From Lineus longissimus (lineage: Eukaryota > Nemertea > Pilidiophora > Heteronemertea > Lineidae): a stretch of 64,000 bases of DNA. Made by a program: the position numbers and the translations under genes. The stretch covers positions 5,704,001 through 5,768,000 of the forward strand of contig NC_088321.1 of NCBI RefSeq assembly GCF_910592395.1, written 5' to 3'. Shown piece after piece: positions 26,432 through 39,400 of this stretch; positions within the stretch are counted from its first letter, which is position 1, and each line of letters starts with the position of its first letter. The notes under the pieces are model-generated. The model did no database searches and was not told the DNA's origin. It worked only from the letters and a program-made list of their open reading frames with translations.

Positions 26432-26875
26432 GAGACAAGACCACAATTGATTTTTTAAGCCTTTTAGCAGTTAAATTGTCAATGTTTGACCGCGACGCAT
26501 CAACGAACGCGTGGTGTTGTGAATCTGAAATTTAGATTATGTTATTCCGGACAGTCGGGCAAGTAAATGGTGAAAAATAAAATGGTGATTGACCACGGAA
26601 ATTTTTTTTTAATCGACAAATTAGACAGACTTTGATATTTCCACTCTTTTCAGCCAACTGGCAGAAAAAACTCAAAACACGCCCCCTATTACCCAATTAG
26701 CAAAATTCGAAATTAATTTTTTCATCAAATAATTTCTTAATATCTGTAGACTTGCCACAACAAATATTTTTTCAATACCTCTCCAAATATGTACTTGAGA
26801 GTAAAAAACATGCACTCGTCTAATAGATAGGCCTGGACCCTCCAACCTATGAATATTCATTAGTGGTCTTGTCTC
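26432..26875. mobile_element. Unit B, MITE-like with 13-bp terminal inverted repeats
   Basis: The first of 12 copies. It begins GAGACAAGACCAC and ends with the exact complement GTGGTCTTGTCTC, so it looks like a miniature inverted-repeat transposon without coding capacity. Junctions with A are always the same (AAATA before, AATGAAGG after), so copies spread by tandem duplication, not by separate insertions. The copy at 31589-32031 has lost one T. Confidence 0.75.
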
Positions 26876-27424
26876 AATGAAGGTACATTTTGGGGGTTAA
26901 CATTTTGAGATTTTTTTCAAACTAATGTACATGACATCCCACAACTCTCCAACAAAGGAAAGTCATATCTGGACATTTTTGGAGAAATGAGAGACATTTC
27001 AAAGAGTGGTACAACTGTGCCAAAGCGACGAAAGAGGACAAAATCGACAAAAAGTCATGATTTTGCACCCAACAGCACCAAATTCAAAGACCTGCCCTGG
27101 CCAGAATAAGCAAGCTATGGAGCTGAAACTTTAGGATGTGATTTAGGAATATCTTTGCTGCTTAGGGCACAACTTTCAGAATCAAGGCCTAAGTAGTTTC
27201 AAAGAAATTACAAAATGAATGGCAACACAACAAGACTTGTAAAAATGAAACCGAACTTAGACCGGGGTTAGGTTGACTCTTATTTGGGTCAAATTAAGTT
27301 TTTTTCTCATTATTTTAGCTTGTTTTGACCTTAAATCATCAGCAATACAATATTCTAAATGAATTAGAGTGATTTGAGCACATTCAAATTTCTCACTATA
27401 TTGACCCAAAATGTAGTGTAAATA
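26876..27424. repeat. Unit A of the array
   Basis: The first of 18 copies, beginning AATGAAGGTACATTTT and ending near CCCAAAATGTAGTGTAAAT. The ends form a weak inverted repeat (TACATTTTGGG). Other copies start at 27869, 28413, 29406, 29951, 30495, 31040, 32032, 32578, 33571, 34564, 35109, 36101, 37094, 38087, 38632, 39624 and 40617. A G/T marker (CAAAGACC or CAAATACC) distinguishes copies. A-A junctions come in three forms (GTGTAATGAAGG, GTAAATGAAGG, GTAAATAAGG). Confidence 0.8.
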
Positions 27425-30400
27425 GAGACAAGACCACAATTGATTTTTTAAGCCTTTTAGCAGTTAAATTGTCAATGTTTGACCGCGACGCATCAAAGAA
27501 CGCGTGGTGTTGTGAATCTGAAATTTAGATTATGTTATTCCGGACAGTCGGGCAAGTAAATGGTGAAAAATAAAATGGTGATTGACCACGGAAATTTTTT
27601 TTTAATCGACAAATTAGACAGACTTTGATATTTCCACTCTTTTCAGCCAACTGGCAGAAAAAACTCAAAACACGCCCCCTATTACCCAATTAGCAAAATT
27701 CGAAATTAATTTTTTCATCAAATAATTTCTTAATATCTGTAGACTTGCCACAACAAATATTTTTTCAATACCTCTCCAAATATGTACTTGAGAGTAAAAA
27801 ACATGCACTCGTCTAATAGATAGGCCTGGACCCTCCAACCTATGAATATTCATTAGTGGTCTTGTCTCAATGAAGGTACATTTTAGGGGTTAACATTTTG
27901 AGATTTTTTTCAAACTAATGTACATGACATCCCACAACTCTCCAACAAAGGAAAGTCATATCTGGACATTTTTGGAGAAATGAGAGACATTTCAAAGAGT
28001 GGTACAACTGTGCCAAAGCGACGAAAGAGGACAAAATCGACAAAAAGTCATGATTTTGCACCCAACAGCACCAAATTCAAATACCTGCCCTGGCCAGAAT
28101 AAGCAAGCTATGGAGCTGAAACTTTAGGATGTGATTTAGGAATATCTTTGCTGCTTAGGGCACAACTTTCAGAATCAAGGCCTAAGTAGTTTCAAAGAAA
28201 TTACAAAATGAATGGCAACACAACAAGACTTGTAAAAATGAAACCGAACTTAGACCGGGGTTAGGTTGACTCTTATTTGGGTCAAATTAAGTTTTTTTCT
28301 CATTATTTTAGCTTGTTTTGACCTTAAATCATCAGCAATACAATATTCTAAATGAATTAGAGTGATTTGAGCACATTCAAATTTTTCACTATATTGACCC
28401 AAAATGTAGTGTAATGAAGGTACATTTTAGGGGTTAACATTTTGAGATTTTTTTCAAACTAATGTACATGACATCCCACAACTCTCCAACAAAGGAAAGT
28501 CATATCTGGACATTTTTGGAGAAATGAGAGACATTTCAAAGAGTGGTACAACTGTGCCAAAGCGACGAAAGAGGACAAAATCGACAAAAAGTCATGATTT
28601 TGCACCCAACAGCACCAAATTCAAATACCTGCCCTGGCCAGAATAAGCAAGCTATGGAGCTGAAACTTTAGGATGTGATTTAGGAATATCTTTGCTGCTT
28701 AGGGCACAACTTTCAGAATCAAGGCCTAAGTAGTTTCAAAGAAATTACAAAATGAATGGCAACACAACAAGACTTGTAAAAATGAAACCGAACTTAGACC
28801 GGGGTTAGGTTGACTCTTATTTGGGTCAAATTAAGTTTTTTTCTCATTATTTTAGCTTGTTTTGACCTTAAATCATCAGCAATACAATATTCTAAATGAA
28901 TTAGAGTGATTTGAGCACATTCAAATTTTTCACTATATTGACCCAAAATGTAGTGTAAATAGAGACAAGACCACAATTGATTTTTTAAGCCTTTTAGCAG
29001 TTAAATTGTCAATGTTTGACCGCGACGCATCAACGAACGCGTGGTGTTGTGAATCTGAAATTTAGATTATGTTATTCCGGACAGTCGGGCAAGTAAATGG
29101 TGAAAAATAAAATGGTGATTGACCACGGAAATTTTTTTTTAATCGACAAATTAGACAGACTTTGATATTTCCACTCTTTTCAGCCAACTGGCAGAAAAAA
29201 CTCAAAACACGCCCCCTATTACCCAATTAGCAAAATTCGAAATTAATTTTTTCATCAAATAATTTCTTAATATCTGTAGACTTGCCACAACAAATATTTT
29301 TTCAATACCTCTCCAAATATGTACTTGAGAGTAAAAAACATGCACTCGTCTAATAGATAGGCCTGGACCCTCCAACCTATGAATATTCATTAGTGGTCTT
29401 GTCTCAATGAAGGTACATTTTAGGGGTTAACATTTTGAGATTTTTTTCAAACTAATGTACATGACATCCCACAACTCTCCAACAAAGGAAAGTCATATCT
29501 GGACATTTTTGGAGAAATGAGAGACATTTCAAAGAGTGGTACAACTGTGCCAAAGCGACGAAAGAGGACAAAATCGACAAAAAGTCATGATTTTGCACCC
29601 AACAGCACCAAATTCAAAGACCTGCCCTGGCCAGAATAAGCAAGCTATGGAGCTGAAACTTTAGGATGTGATTTAGGAATATCTTTGCTGCTTAGGGCAC
29701 AACTTTCAGAATCAAGGCCTAAGTAGTTTCAAAGAAATTACAAAATGAATGGCAACACAACAAGACTTGTAAAAATGAAACCGAACTTAGACCGGGGTTA
29801 GGTTGACTCTTATTTGGGTCAAATTAAGTTTTTTTCTCATTATTTTAGCTTGTTTTGACCTTAAATCATCAGCAATACAATATTCTAAATGAATTAGAGT
29901 GATTTGAGCACATTCAAATTTTTCACTATATTGACCCAAAATGTAGTGTAAATAAGGTACATTTTAGGGGTTAACATTTTGAGATTTTTTTCAAACTAAT
30001 GTACATGACATCCCACAACTCTCCAACAAAGGAAAGTCATATCTGGACATTTTTGGAGAAATGAGAGACATTTCAAAGAGTGGTACAACTGTGCCAAAGC
30101 GACGAAAGAGGACAAAATCGACAAAAAGTCATGATTTTGCACCCAACAGCACCAAATTCAAATACCTGCCCTGGCCAGAATAAGCAAGCTATGGAGCTGA
30201 AACTTTAGGATGTGATTTAGGAATATCTTTGCTGCTTAGGGCACAACTTTCAGAATCAAGGCCTAAGTAGTTTCAAAGAAATTACAAAATGAATGGCAAC
30301 ACAACAAGACTTGTAAAAATGAAACCGAACTTAGACCGGGGTTAGGTTGACTCTTATTTGGGTCAAATTAAGTTTTTTTCTCATTATTTTAGCTTGTTTT

Positions 30401-33400
30401 GACCTTAAATCATCAGCAATACAATATTCTAAATGAATTAGAGTGATTTGAGCACATTCAAATTTTTCACTATATTGACCCAAAATGTAGTGTAAATGAA
30501 GGTACATTTTAGGGGTTAACATTTTGAGATTTTTTTCAAACTAATGTACATGACATCCCACAACTCTCCAACAAAGGAAAGTCATATCTGGACATTTTTG
30601 GAGAAATGAGAGACATTTCAAAGAGTGGTACAACTGTGCCAAAGCGACGAAAGAGGACAAAATCGACAAAAAGTCATGATTTTGCACCCAACAGCACCAA
30701 ATTCAAAGACCTGCCCTGGCCAGAATAAGCAAGCTATGGAGCTGAAACTTTAGGATGTGATTTAGGAATATCTTTGCTGCTTAGGGCACAACTTTCAGAA
30801 TCAAGGCCTAAGTAGTTTCAAAGAAATTACAAAATGAATGGCAACACAACAAGACTTGTAAAAATGAAACCGAACTTAGACCGGGGTTAGGTTGACTCTT
30901 ATTTGGGTCAAATTAAGTTTTTTTCTCATTATTTTAGCTTGTTTTGACCTTAAATCATCAGCAATACAATATTCTAAATGAATTAGAGTGATTTGAGCAC
31001 ATTCAAATTTTTCACTATATTGACCCAAAATGTAGTGTAAATGAAGGTACATTTTAGGGGTTAACATTTTGAGATTTTTTTCAAACTAATGTACATGACA
31101 TCCCACAACTCTCCAACAAAGGAAAGTCATATCTGGACATTTTTGGAGAAATGAGAGACATTTCAAAGAGTGGTACAACTGTGCCAAAGCGACGAAAGAG
31201 GACAAAATCGACAAAAAGTCATGATTTTGCACCCAACAGCACCAAATTCAAATACCTGCCCTGGCCAGAATAAGCAAGCTATGGAGCTGAAACTTTAGGA
31301 TGTGATTTAGGAATATCTTTGCTGCTTAGGGCACAACTTTCAGAATCAAGGCCTAAGTAGTTTCAAAGAAATTACAAAATGAATGGCAACACAACAAGAC
31401 TTGTAAAAATGAAACCGAACTTAGACCGGGGTTAGGTTGACTCTTATTTGGGTCAAATTAAGTTTTTTTCTCATTATTTTAGCTTGTTTTGACCTTAAAT
31501 CATCAGCAATACAATATTCTAAATGAATTAGAGTGATTTGAGCACATTCAAATTTTTCACTATATTGACCCAAAATGTAGTGTAAATAGAGACAAGACCA
31601 CAATTGATTTTTTAAGCCTTTTAGCAGTTAAATTGTCAATGTTTGACCGCGACGCATCAACGAACGCGTGGTGTTGTGAATCTGAAATTTAGATTATGTT
31701 ATTCCGGACAGTCGGGCAAGTAAATGGTGAAAAATAAAATGGTGATTGACCACGGAAATTTTTTTTTAATCGACAAATTAGACAGACTTTGATATTTCCA
31801 CTCTTTTCAGCCAACTGGCAGAAAAAACTCAAAACACGCCCCCTATTACCCAATTAGCAAAATTCGAAATTAATTTTTCATCAAATAATTTCTTTATATC
31901 TGTAGACTTGCCACAACAAATATTTTTTCAATACCTCTCCAAATATGTACTTGAGAGTAAAAAACATGCACTCGTCTAATAGATAGGCCTGGACCCTCCA
32001 ACCTATGAATATTCATTAGTGGTCTTGTCTCAATGAAGGTACATTTTAGGGGTTAACATTTTGAGATTTTTTTCAAACTAATGTACATGACATCCCACAA
32101 CTCTCCAACAAAGGAAAGTCATATCTGGACATTTTTGGAGAAATGAGAGACATTTCAAAGAGTGGTACAACCTGTGCCAAAGCGACGAAAGAGGACAAAA
32201 TCGACAAAAAGTCATGATTTTGCACCCAACAGCACCAAATTCAAATACCTGCCCTGGCCAGAATAAGCAAGCTATGGAGCTGAAACTTTAGGATGTGATT
32301 TAGGAATATCTTTGCTGCTTAGGGCACAACTTTCAGAATCAAGGCCTAAGTAGTTTCAAAGAAATTACAAAATGAATGGCAACACAACAAGACTTGTAAA
32401 AATGAAACCGAACTTAGACCGGGGTTAGGTTGACTCTTATTTGGGTCAAATTAAGTTTTTTTCTCATTATTTTAGCTTGTTTTGACCTTAAATCATCAGC
32501 AATACAATATTCTAAATGAATTAGAGTGATTTGAGCACATTCAAATTTTTCACTATATTGACCCAAAATGTAGTGTAAATGAAGGTACATTTTAGGGGTT
32601 AACATTTTGAGATTTTTTTCAAACTAATGTACATGACATCCCACAACTCTCCAACAAAGGAAAGTCATATCTGGACATTTTTGGAGAAATGAGAGACATT
32701 TCAAAGAGTGGTACAACTGTGCCAAAGCGACGAAAGAGGACAAAATCGACAAAAAGTCATGATTTTGCACCCAACAGCACCAAATTCAAATACCTGCCCT
32801 GGCCAGAATAAGCAAGCTATGGAGCTGAAACTTTAGGATGTGATTTAGGAATATCTTTGCTGCTTAGGGCACAACTTTCAGAATCAAGGCCTAAGTAGTT
32901 TCAAAGAAATTACAAAATGAATGGCAACACAACAAGACTTGTAAAAATGAAACCGAACTTAGACCGGGGTTAGGTTGACTCTTATTTGGGTCAAATTAAG
33001 TTTTTTTCTCATTATTTTAGCTTGTTTTGACCTTAAATCATCAGCAATACAATATTCTAAATGAATTAGAGTGATTTGAGCACATTCAAATTTTTCACTA
33101 TATTGACCCAAAATGTAGTGTAAATAGAGACAAGACCACAATTGATTTTTTAAGCCTTTTAGCAGTTAAATTGTCAATGTTTGACCGCGACGCATCAACG
33201 AACGCGTGGTGTTGTGAATCTGAAATTTAGATTATGTTATTCCGGACAGTCGGGCAAGTAAATGGTGAAAAATAAAATGGTGATTGACCACGGAAATTTT
33301 TTTTTAATCGACAAATTAGACAGACTTTGATATTTCCACTCTTTTCAGCCAACTGGCAGAAAAAACTCAAAACACGCCCCCTATTACCCAATTAGCAAAA

Positions 33401-36400
33401 TTCGAAATTAATTTTTTCATCAAATAATTTCTTAATATCTGTAGACTTGCCACAACAAATATTTTTTCAATACCTCTCCAAATATGTACTTGAGAGTAAA
33501 AAACATGCACTCGTCTAATAGATAGGCCTGGACCCTCCAACCTATGAATATTCATTAGTGGTCTTGTCTCAATGAAGGTACATTTTAGGGGTTAACATTT
33601 TGAGATTTTTTTCAAACTAATGTACATGACATCCCACAACTCTCCAACAAAGGAAAGTCATATCTGGACATTTTTGGAGAAATGAGAGACATTTCAAAGA
33701 GTGGTACAACTGTGCCAAAGCGACGAAAGAGGACAAAATCGACAAAAAGTCATGATTTTGCACCCAACAGCACCAAATTCAAATACCTGCCCTGGCCAGA
33801 ATAAGCAAGCTATGGAGCTGAAACTTTAGGATGTGATTTAGGAATATCTTTGCTGCTTAGGGCACAACTTTCAGAATCAAGGCCTAAGTAGTTTCAAAGA
33901 AATTACAAAATGAATGGCAACACAACAAGACTTGTAAAAATGAAACCGAACTTAGACCGGGGTTAGGTTGACTCTTATTTGGGTCAAATTAAGTTTTTTT
34001 CTCATTATTTTAGCTTGTTTTGACCTTAAATCATCAGCAATACAATATTCTAAATGAATTAGAGTGATTTGAGCACATTCAAATTTTTCACTATATTGAC
34101 CCAAAATGTAGTGTAAATAGAGACAAGACCACAATTGATTTTTTAAGCCTTTTAGCAGTTAAATTGTCAATGTTTGACCGCGACGCATCAACGAACGCGT
34201 GGTGTTGTGAATCTGAAATTTAGATTATGTTATTCCGGACAGTCGGGCAAGTAAATGGTGAAAAATAAAATGGTGATTGACCACGGAAATTTTTTTTTAA
34301 TCGACAAATTAGACAGACTTTGATATTTCCACTCTTTTCAGCCAACTGGCAGAAAAAACTCAAAACACGCCCCCTATTACCCAATTAGCAAAATTCGAAA
34401 TTAATTTTTTCATCAAATAATTTCTTAATATCTGTAGACTTGCCACAACAAATATTTTTTCAATACCTCTCCAAATATGTACTTGAGAGTAAAAAACATG
34501 CACTCGTCTAATAGATAGGCCTGGACCCTCCAACCTATGAATATTCATTAGTGGTCTTGTCTCAATGAAGGTACATTTTAGGGGTTAACATTTTGAGATT
34601 TTTTTCAAACTAATGTACATGACATCCCACAACTCTCCAACAAAGGAAAGTCATATCTGGACATTTTTGGAGAAATGAGAGACATTTCAAAGAGTGGTAC
34701 AACTGTGCCAAAGCGACGAAAGAGGACAAAATCGACAAAAAGTCATGATTTTGCACCCAACAGCACCAAATTCAAAGACCTGCCCTGGCCAGAATAAGCA
34801 AGCTATGGAGCTGAAACTTTAGGATGTGATTTAGGAATATCTTTGCTGCTTAGGGCACAACTTTCAGAATCAAGGCCTAAGTAGTTTCAAAGAAATTACA
34901 AAATGAATGGCAACACAACAAGACTTGTAAAAATGAAACCGAACTTAGACCGGGGTTAGGTTGACTCTTATTTGGGTCAAATTAAGTTTTTTTCTCATTA
35001 TTTTAGCTTGTTTTGACCTTAAATCATCAGCAATACAATATTCTAAATGAATTAGAGTGATTTGAGCACATTCAAATTTTTCACTATATTGACCCAAAAT
35101 GTAGTGTAAATAAGGTACATTTTAGGGGTTAACATTTTGAGATTTTTTTCAAACTAATGTACATGACATCCCACAACTCTCCAACAAAGGAAAGTCATAT
35201 CTGGACATTTTTGGAGAAATGAGAGACATTTCAAAGAGTGGTACAACTGTGCCAAAGCGACGAAAGAGGACAAAATCGACAAAAAGTCATGATTTTGCAC
35301 CCAACAGCACCAAATTCAAAGACCTGCCCTGGCCAGAATAAGCAAGCTATGGAGCTGAAACTTTAGGATGTGATTTAGGAATATCTTTGCTGCTTAGGGC
35401 ACAACTTTCAGAATCAAGGCCTAAGTAGTTTCAAAGAAATTACAAAATGAATGGCAACACAACAAGACTTGTAAAAATGAAACCGAACTTAGACCGGGGT
35501 TAGGTTGACTCTTATTTGGGTCAAATTAAGTTTTTTTCTCATTATTTTAGCTTGTTTTGACCTTAAATCATCAGCAATACAATATTCTAAATGAATTAGA
35601 GTGATTTGAGCACATTCAAATTTTTCACTATATTGACCCAAAATGTAGTGTAAATAGAGACAAGACCACAATTGATTTTTTAAGCCTTTTAGCAGTTAAA
35701 TTGTCAATGTTTGACCGCGACGCATCAACGAACGCGTGGTGTTGTGAATCTGAAATTTAGATTATGTTATTCCGGACAGTCGGGCAAGTAAATGGTGAAA
35801 AATAAAATGGTGATTGACCACGGAAATTTTTTTTTAATCGACAAATTAGACAGACTTTGATATTTCCACTCTTTTCAGCCAACTGGCAGAAAAAACTCAA
35901 AACACGCCCCCTATTACCCAATTAGCAAAATTCGAAATTAATTTTTTCATCAAATAATTTCTTAATATCTGTAGACTTGCCACAACAAATATTTTTTCAA
36001 TACCTCTCCAAATATGTACTTGAGAGTAAAAAACATGCACTCGTCTAATAGATAGGCCTGGACCCTCCAACCTATGAATATTCATTAGTGGTCTTGTCTC
36101 AATGAAGGTACATTTTAGGGGTTAACATTTTGAGATTTTTTTCAAACTAATGTACATGACATCCCACAACTCTCCAACAAAGGAAAGTCATATCTGGACA
36201 TTTTTGGAGAAATGAGAGACATTTCAAAGAGTGGTACAACTGTGCCAAAGCGACGAAAGAGGACAAAATCGACAAAAAGTCATGATTTTGCACCCAACAG
36301 CACCAAATTCAAATACCTGCCCTGGCCAGAATAAGCAAGCTATGGAGCTGAAACTTTAGGATGTGATTTAGGAATATCTTTGCTGCTTAGGGCACAACTT

Positions 36401-39400
36401 TCAGAATCAAGGCCTAAGTAGTTTCAAAGAAATTACAAAATGAATGGCAACACAACAAGACTTGTAAAAATGAAACCGAACTTAGACCGGGGTTAGGTTG
36501 ACTCTTATTTGGGTCAAATTAAGTTTTTTTCTCATTATTTTAGCTTGTTTTGACCTTAAATCATCAGCAATACAATATTCTAAATGAATTAGAGTGATTT
36601 GAGCACATTCAAATTTTTCACTATATTGACCCAAAATGTAGTGTAAATAGAGACAAGACCACAATTGATTTTTTAAGCCTTTTAGCAGTTAAATTGTCAA
36701 TGTTTGACCGCGACGCATCAACGAACGCGTGGTGTTGTGAATCTGAAATTTAGATTATGTTATTCCGGACAGTCGGGCAAGTAAATGGTGAAAAATAAAA
36801 TGGTGATTGACCACGGAAATTTTTTTTTAATCGACAAATTAGACAGACTTTGATATTTCCACTCTTTTCAGCCAACTGGCAGAAAAAACTCAAAACACGC
36901 CCCCTATTACCCAATTAGCAAAATTCGAAATTAATTTTTTCATCAAATAATTTCTTAATATCTGTAGACTTGCCACAACAAATATTTTTTCAATACCTCT
37001 CCAAATATGTACTTGAGAGTAAAAAACATGCACTCGTCTAATAGATAGGCCTGGACCCTCCAACCTATGAATATTCATTAGTGGTCTTGTCTCAATGAAG
37101 GTACATTTTAGGGGTTAACATTTTGAGATTTTTTTCAAACTAATGTACATGACATCCCACAACTCTCCAACAAAGGAAAGTCATATCTGGACATTTTTGG
37201 AGAAATGAGAGACATTTCAAAGAGTGGTACAACTGTGCCAAAGCGACGAAAGAGGACAAAATCGACAAAAAGTCATGATTTTGCACCCAACAGCACCAAA
37301 TTCAAATACCTGCCCTGGCCAGAATAAGCAAGCTATGGAGCTGAAACTTTAGGATGTGATTTAGGAATATCTTTGCTGCTTAGGGCACAACTTTCAGAAT
37401 CAAGGCCTAAGTAGTTTCAAAGAAATTACAAAATGAATGGCAACACAACAAGACTTGTAAAAATGAAACCGAACTTAGACCGGGGTTAGGTTGACTCTTA
37501 TTTGGGTCAAATTAAGTTTTTTTCTCATTATTTTAGCTTGTTTTGACCTTAAATCATCAGCAATACAATATTCTAAATGAATTAGAGTGATTTGAGCACA
37601 TTCAAATTTTTCACTATATTGACCCAAAATGTAGTGTAAATAGAGACAAGACCACAATTGATTTTTTAAGCCTTTTAGCAGTTAAATTGTCAATGTTTGA
37701 CCGCGACGCATCAACGAACGCGTGGTGTTGTGAATCTGAAATTTAGATTATGTTATTCCGGACAGTCGGGCAAGTAAATGGTGAAAAATAAAATGGTGAT
37801 TGACCACGGAAATTTTTTTTTAATCGACAAATTAGACAGACTTTGATATTTCCACTCTTTTCAGCCAACTGGCAGAAAAAACTCAAAACACGCCCCCTAT
37901 TACCCAATTAGCAAAATTCGAAATTAATTTTTTCATCAAATAATTTCTTAATATCTGTAGACTTGCCACAACAAATATTTTTTCAATACCTCTCCAAATA
38001 TGTACTTGAGAGTAAAAAACATGCACTCGTCTAATAGATAGGCCTGGACCCTCCAACCTATGAATATTCATTAGTGGTCTTGTCTCAATGAAGGTACATT
38101 TTTGGGGTTAACATTTTGAGATTTTTTTCAAACTAATGTACATGACATCCCACAACTCTCCAACAAAGGAAAGTCATATCTGGACATTTTTGGAGAAATG
38201 AGAGACATTTCAAAGAGTGGTACAACTGTGCCAAAGCGACGAAAGAGGACAAAATCGACAAAAAGTCATGATTTTGCACCCAACAGCACCAAATTCAAAT
38301 ACCTGCCCTGGCCAGAATAAGCAAGCTATGGAGCTGAAACTTTAGGATGTGATTTAGGAATATCTTTGCTGCTTAGGGCACAACTTTCAGAATCAAGGCC
38401 TAAGTAGTTTCAAAGAAATTACAAAATGAATGGCAACACAACAAGACTTGTAAAAATGAAACCGAACTTAGACCGGGGTTAGGTTGACTCTTATTTGGGT
38501 CAAATTAAGTTTTTTTCTCATTATTTTAGCTTGTTTTGACCTTAAATCATCAGCAATACAATATTCTAAATGAATTAGAGTGATTTGAGCACATTCAAAT
38601 TTTTCACTATATTGACCCAAAATGTAGTGTAAATAAGGTACATTTTAGGGGTTAACATTTTGAGATTTTTTTCAAACTAATGTACATGACATCCCACAAC
38701 TCTCCAACAAAGGAAAGTCATATCTGGACATTTTTGGAGAAATGAGAGACATTTCAAAGAGTGGTACAACTGTGCCAAAGCGACGAAAGAGGACAAAATC
38801 GACAAAAAGTCATGATTTTGCACCCAACAGCACCAAATTCAAATACCTGCCCTGGCCAGAATAAGCAAGCTATGGAGCTGAAACTTTAGGATGTGATTTA
38901 GGAATATCTTTGCTGCTTAGGGCACAACTTTCAGAATCAAGGCCTAAGTAGTTTCAAAGAAATTACAAAATGAATGGCAACACAACAAGACTTGTAAAAA
39001 TGAAACCGAACTTAGACCGGGGTTAGGTTGACTCTTATTTGGGTCAAATTAAGTTTTTTTCTCATTATTTTAGCTTGTTTTGACCTTAAATCATCAGCAA
39101 TACAATATTCTAAATGAATTAGAGTGATTTGAGCACATTCAAATTTTTCACTATATTGACCCAAAATGTAGTGTAAATAGAGACAAGACCACAATTGATT
39201 TTTTAAGCCTTTTAGCAGTTAAATTGTCAATGTTTGACCGCGACGCATCAACGAACGCGTGGTGTTGTGAATCTGAAATTTAGATTATGTTATTCCGGAC
39301 AGTCGGGCAAGTAAATGGTGAAAAATAAAATGGTGATTGACCACGGAAATTTTTTTTTAATCGACAAATTAGACAGACTTTGATATTTCCACTCTTTTCA

